Shown here: in pieces, positions 62,689-64,000 of the stretch | How positions within the stretch are numbered: the stretch's first letter is position 1 | How the letters are laid out: every line of letters starts with the position of its first letter | Assembly: GCF_003287495.1 (NCBI RefSeq) | Contig: NZ_PRLE01000002.1 | Span: 1-64,000 of the forward strand | Source: Faecalibacterium prausnitzii | GTDB lineage: Bacteria > Bacillota > Clostridia > Oscillospirales > Ruminococcaceae | DNA length: 64,000 nucleotides | Direction of reading: 5' to 3' | Notes under the pieces: model-generated | Databases searched by the model: none | Told to the model about the DNA's origin: nothing | Seen by the model: only the letters and a program-made list of their open reading frames with translations | Position numbers and translations under genes: made by a program

Positions 62689-64000
62689 TCAGTTCTTCAG
62701 CGACTGCATGGGAGCCGGCAGACGGCCGCCGCGGTTGATGAAGACCGAGGGGTCGTGCTGGTTGACGGGCATGATGGGGCCGTAACCCAGCAGGCCGCCG
62801 AAGTCCAGGATCTCGCCCGCCTTGCGGCCAATGGCCGGGATGACGCGGACGGCGGTGGTCTTGCTGTTCACCATGCCGATGGCGGCTTCGTCCGCAATGA
62901 GGGCGCTGATGACGGCCGGGGTGGTATCGCCCGGGATGATGACCATGTCGATGCCCACCGAGCAGACCGCCGTCATGGCTTCCAGCTTCTCAATGGTCAG
63001 GCAGCCGGTCTCCGCCGCGTGGATCATGCCGTCGTCCTCACTGACCGGAATGAAAGCACCGGACAGGCCGCCGACATGGTTGGAGGCCATGACGCCGCCC
63101 TTTTTCACGGCGTCGTTCAGCAGGGCCAGGCAGGCCGTGGTGCCACAGCAGCCGCAGGTCTCCAGACCCATCTCTTCGAGAATGTTGGCCACGCTGTCGC
63201 CCACCGCCGGGGTAGGAGCCAGCGAGAGATCAATGATGCCTGCGGGCACGCCCAGTGCCTGGGAGGCAAGGTTTGCCACCAGCTGGCCCACGCGGGTGAT
63301 CTTGAACGCGGTCCGTTTGACCAGCTCTGCCACCTGGTCGATGGGCGCGTCCTTGGGCAGGCGGGCCAGTGCGGCGCGGACGGCACCGGGGCCGGAAACG
63401 CCAACGTGGATCTCACAGTCGGGTTCGCCGGGGCCGTGGAACGCGCCGGCCATAAAGGGGTTGTCCTCCGGTGCGTTGCAGAAGACGACCAGCTTTGCCG
63501 CGCCGATGCACTGACGGTCTGCCGTCAGCTCGGAGGCTTTCTTGACGGCCTCGCCCATCAGCTTAATGGCGTCCATGTTCAGGCCTGCCTTGGTGGCACC
63601 GATGTTGACCGAGCTGCAGACGATGTCCGTCTCGGCCAAAGCGCGGGGGATGGACTCGATGAGGCGTTTGTCGCCCGCCGAAAAGCCTTTGTGCACCAGG
63701 GCCGTGTAGCCGCCCACAAAGTTGACGCCCACCTTTTTGCCGGCAGCATCCAGTGCCCTGGCAAAATCCACGGGGTCCGCGTCCGGGCAGGCACCCAGCA
63801 GCATGGCAATGGGGGTCACGCTGATCCGCTTGTTGATGATGGGGATGCCATACTCGGCGCTGATGTGCTCCACCGCAGGCACCAGATTGGCCGCCTTGGT
63901 GGTGATCTTATTGTAAACTTTCTCGCAGGCCTTTTTGGAATCCGGGTCGATGCAGTCCAGCAGGCTGATGCCCATGGTAACGGTGCGCACGTCCAGATTA
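62689..64000 (-). CDS. UPF0210/DUF711 (PFL) family protein, 5' end beyond the window
   Basis: About 437 residues are visible, with the true start beyond base 64000: the visible part begins [16 protein letters not shown], which is normally preceded by about 20 residues. [29 protein letters not shown] and [21 protein letters not shown] are the conserved blocks of the UPF0210/DUF711 family. Family members are cytoplasmic and the function is not established. A terminator follows the stop. Confidence 0.9.
   Translation of the reverse strand, partial: NLDVRTVTMGISLLDCIDPDSKKACEKVYNKITTKAANLVPAVEHISAEYGIPIINKRISVTPIAMLLGACPDADPVDFARALDAAGKKVGVNFVGGYTALVHKGFSAGDKRLIESIPRALAETDIVCSSVNIGATKAGLNMDAIKLMGEAVKKASELTADRQCIGAAKLVVFCNAPEDNPFMAGAFHGPGEPDCEIHVGVSGPGAVRAALARLPKDAPIDQVAELVKRTAFKITRVGQLVANLASQALGVPAGIIDLSLAPTPAVGDSVANILEEMGLETCGCCGTTACLALLNDAVKKGGVMASNHVGGLSGAFIPVSEDDGMIHAAETGCLTIEKLEAMTAVCSVGIDMVIIPGDTTPAVISALIADEAAIGMVNSKTTAVRVIPAIGRKAGEILDFGGLLGYGPIMPVNQHDPSVFINRGGRLPAPMQSLKN

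Overview
This 64 kb window looks like the chromosome of a GC-rich gut Clostridia member of the Oscillospiraceae (Faecalibacterium/Gemmiger/Subdoligranulum type). The reasons are an IspH-ribosomal S1 fusion in a cmk-plsC-ispH/rpsA operon, a SAM-I riboswitch before metK, SpoIIQ-, SpoIID- and SpoIIR-like genes, many housekeeping genes of low-GC Gram-positive type carried at high GC, and several copies of a palindromic intergenic repeat. No species name can be proved from the sequence alone.

Bases 1-4480 are accessory DNA. AT-rich genes for a zinc-ribbon protein, a lipoprotein and a membrane protein are followed by a RelB/RelE-type toxin-antitoxin pair and a large serine recombinase. The recombinase frame runs through a strong terminator into three tandem copies of a 174-bp repeat with several conserved hairpins, so an element boundary probably lies here.

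Bases 4,600-12,900 hold a flavin reductase and a GT2 glycosyltransferase, a Crp/Fnr regulator diverging from an ABC importer (binding protein, permease, ATPase) that is split by an opposing BrnQ carrier, then HemW and a Bax-inhibitor-1 protein. Bases 13,000-20,400 hold an M23/SpoIIQ-like protein, a BaiN-type flavoprotein, the cmk-plsC-ispH/rpsA operon, a GtrA protein with an unusual insert, and deoC. Bases 20,400-30,600 hold riboswitch-controlled metK, prs, a GT2 enzyme, small ORFs, tRNA-Gln, a degenerate D-Ala-D-Ala carboxypeptidase, a metallophosphoesterase, recG and a five-tRNA cluster.

Bases 30,700-52,300 are mostly information processing: a type IIA topoisomerase pair, rlmH, glyS, a candidate small hydrophobic toxin, a M29 aminopeptidase, the rimP-nusA-rnpM-ylxQ-infB-rbfA-nrnA-truB-ribF operon, a Tat-type carboxylesterase homologue that has lost its catalytic residues, and rpsO-pnp. 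Bases 52,300-64,000 hold a GyrI-like protein behind a truncated VOC fragment, a SpoIID-like protein, two surface-polysaccharide glycosyltransferases, rmlA-rmlD-rmlB (dTDP-rhamnose supply, without rmlC here), a peptidoglycan-binding protein, SpoIIR and the start-truncated UPF0210/DUF711 gene.

The points most worth a second look are the structured 174-bp tandem repeat at the recombinase, the GtrA protein with an OadB-like GGADGPTAIF segment, two exported pseudoenzymes with lost catalytic motifs, the internal Shine-Dalgarno at the IspH/S1 junction, and a possible type I toxin.
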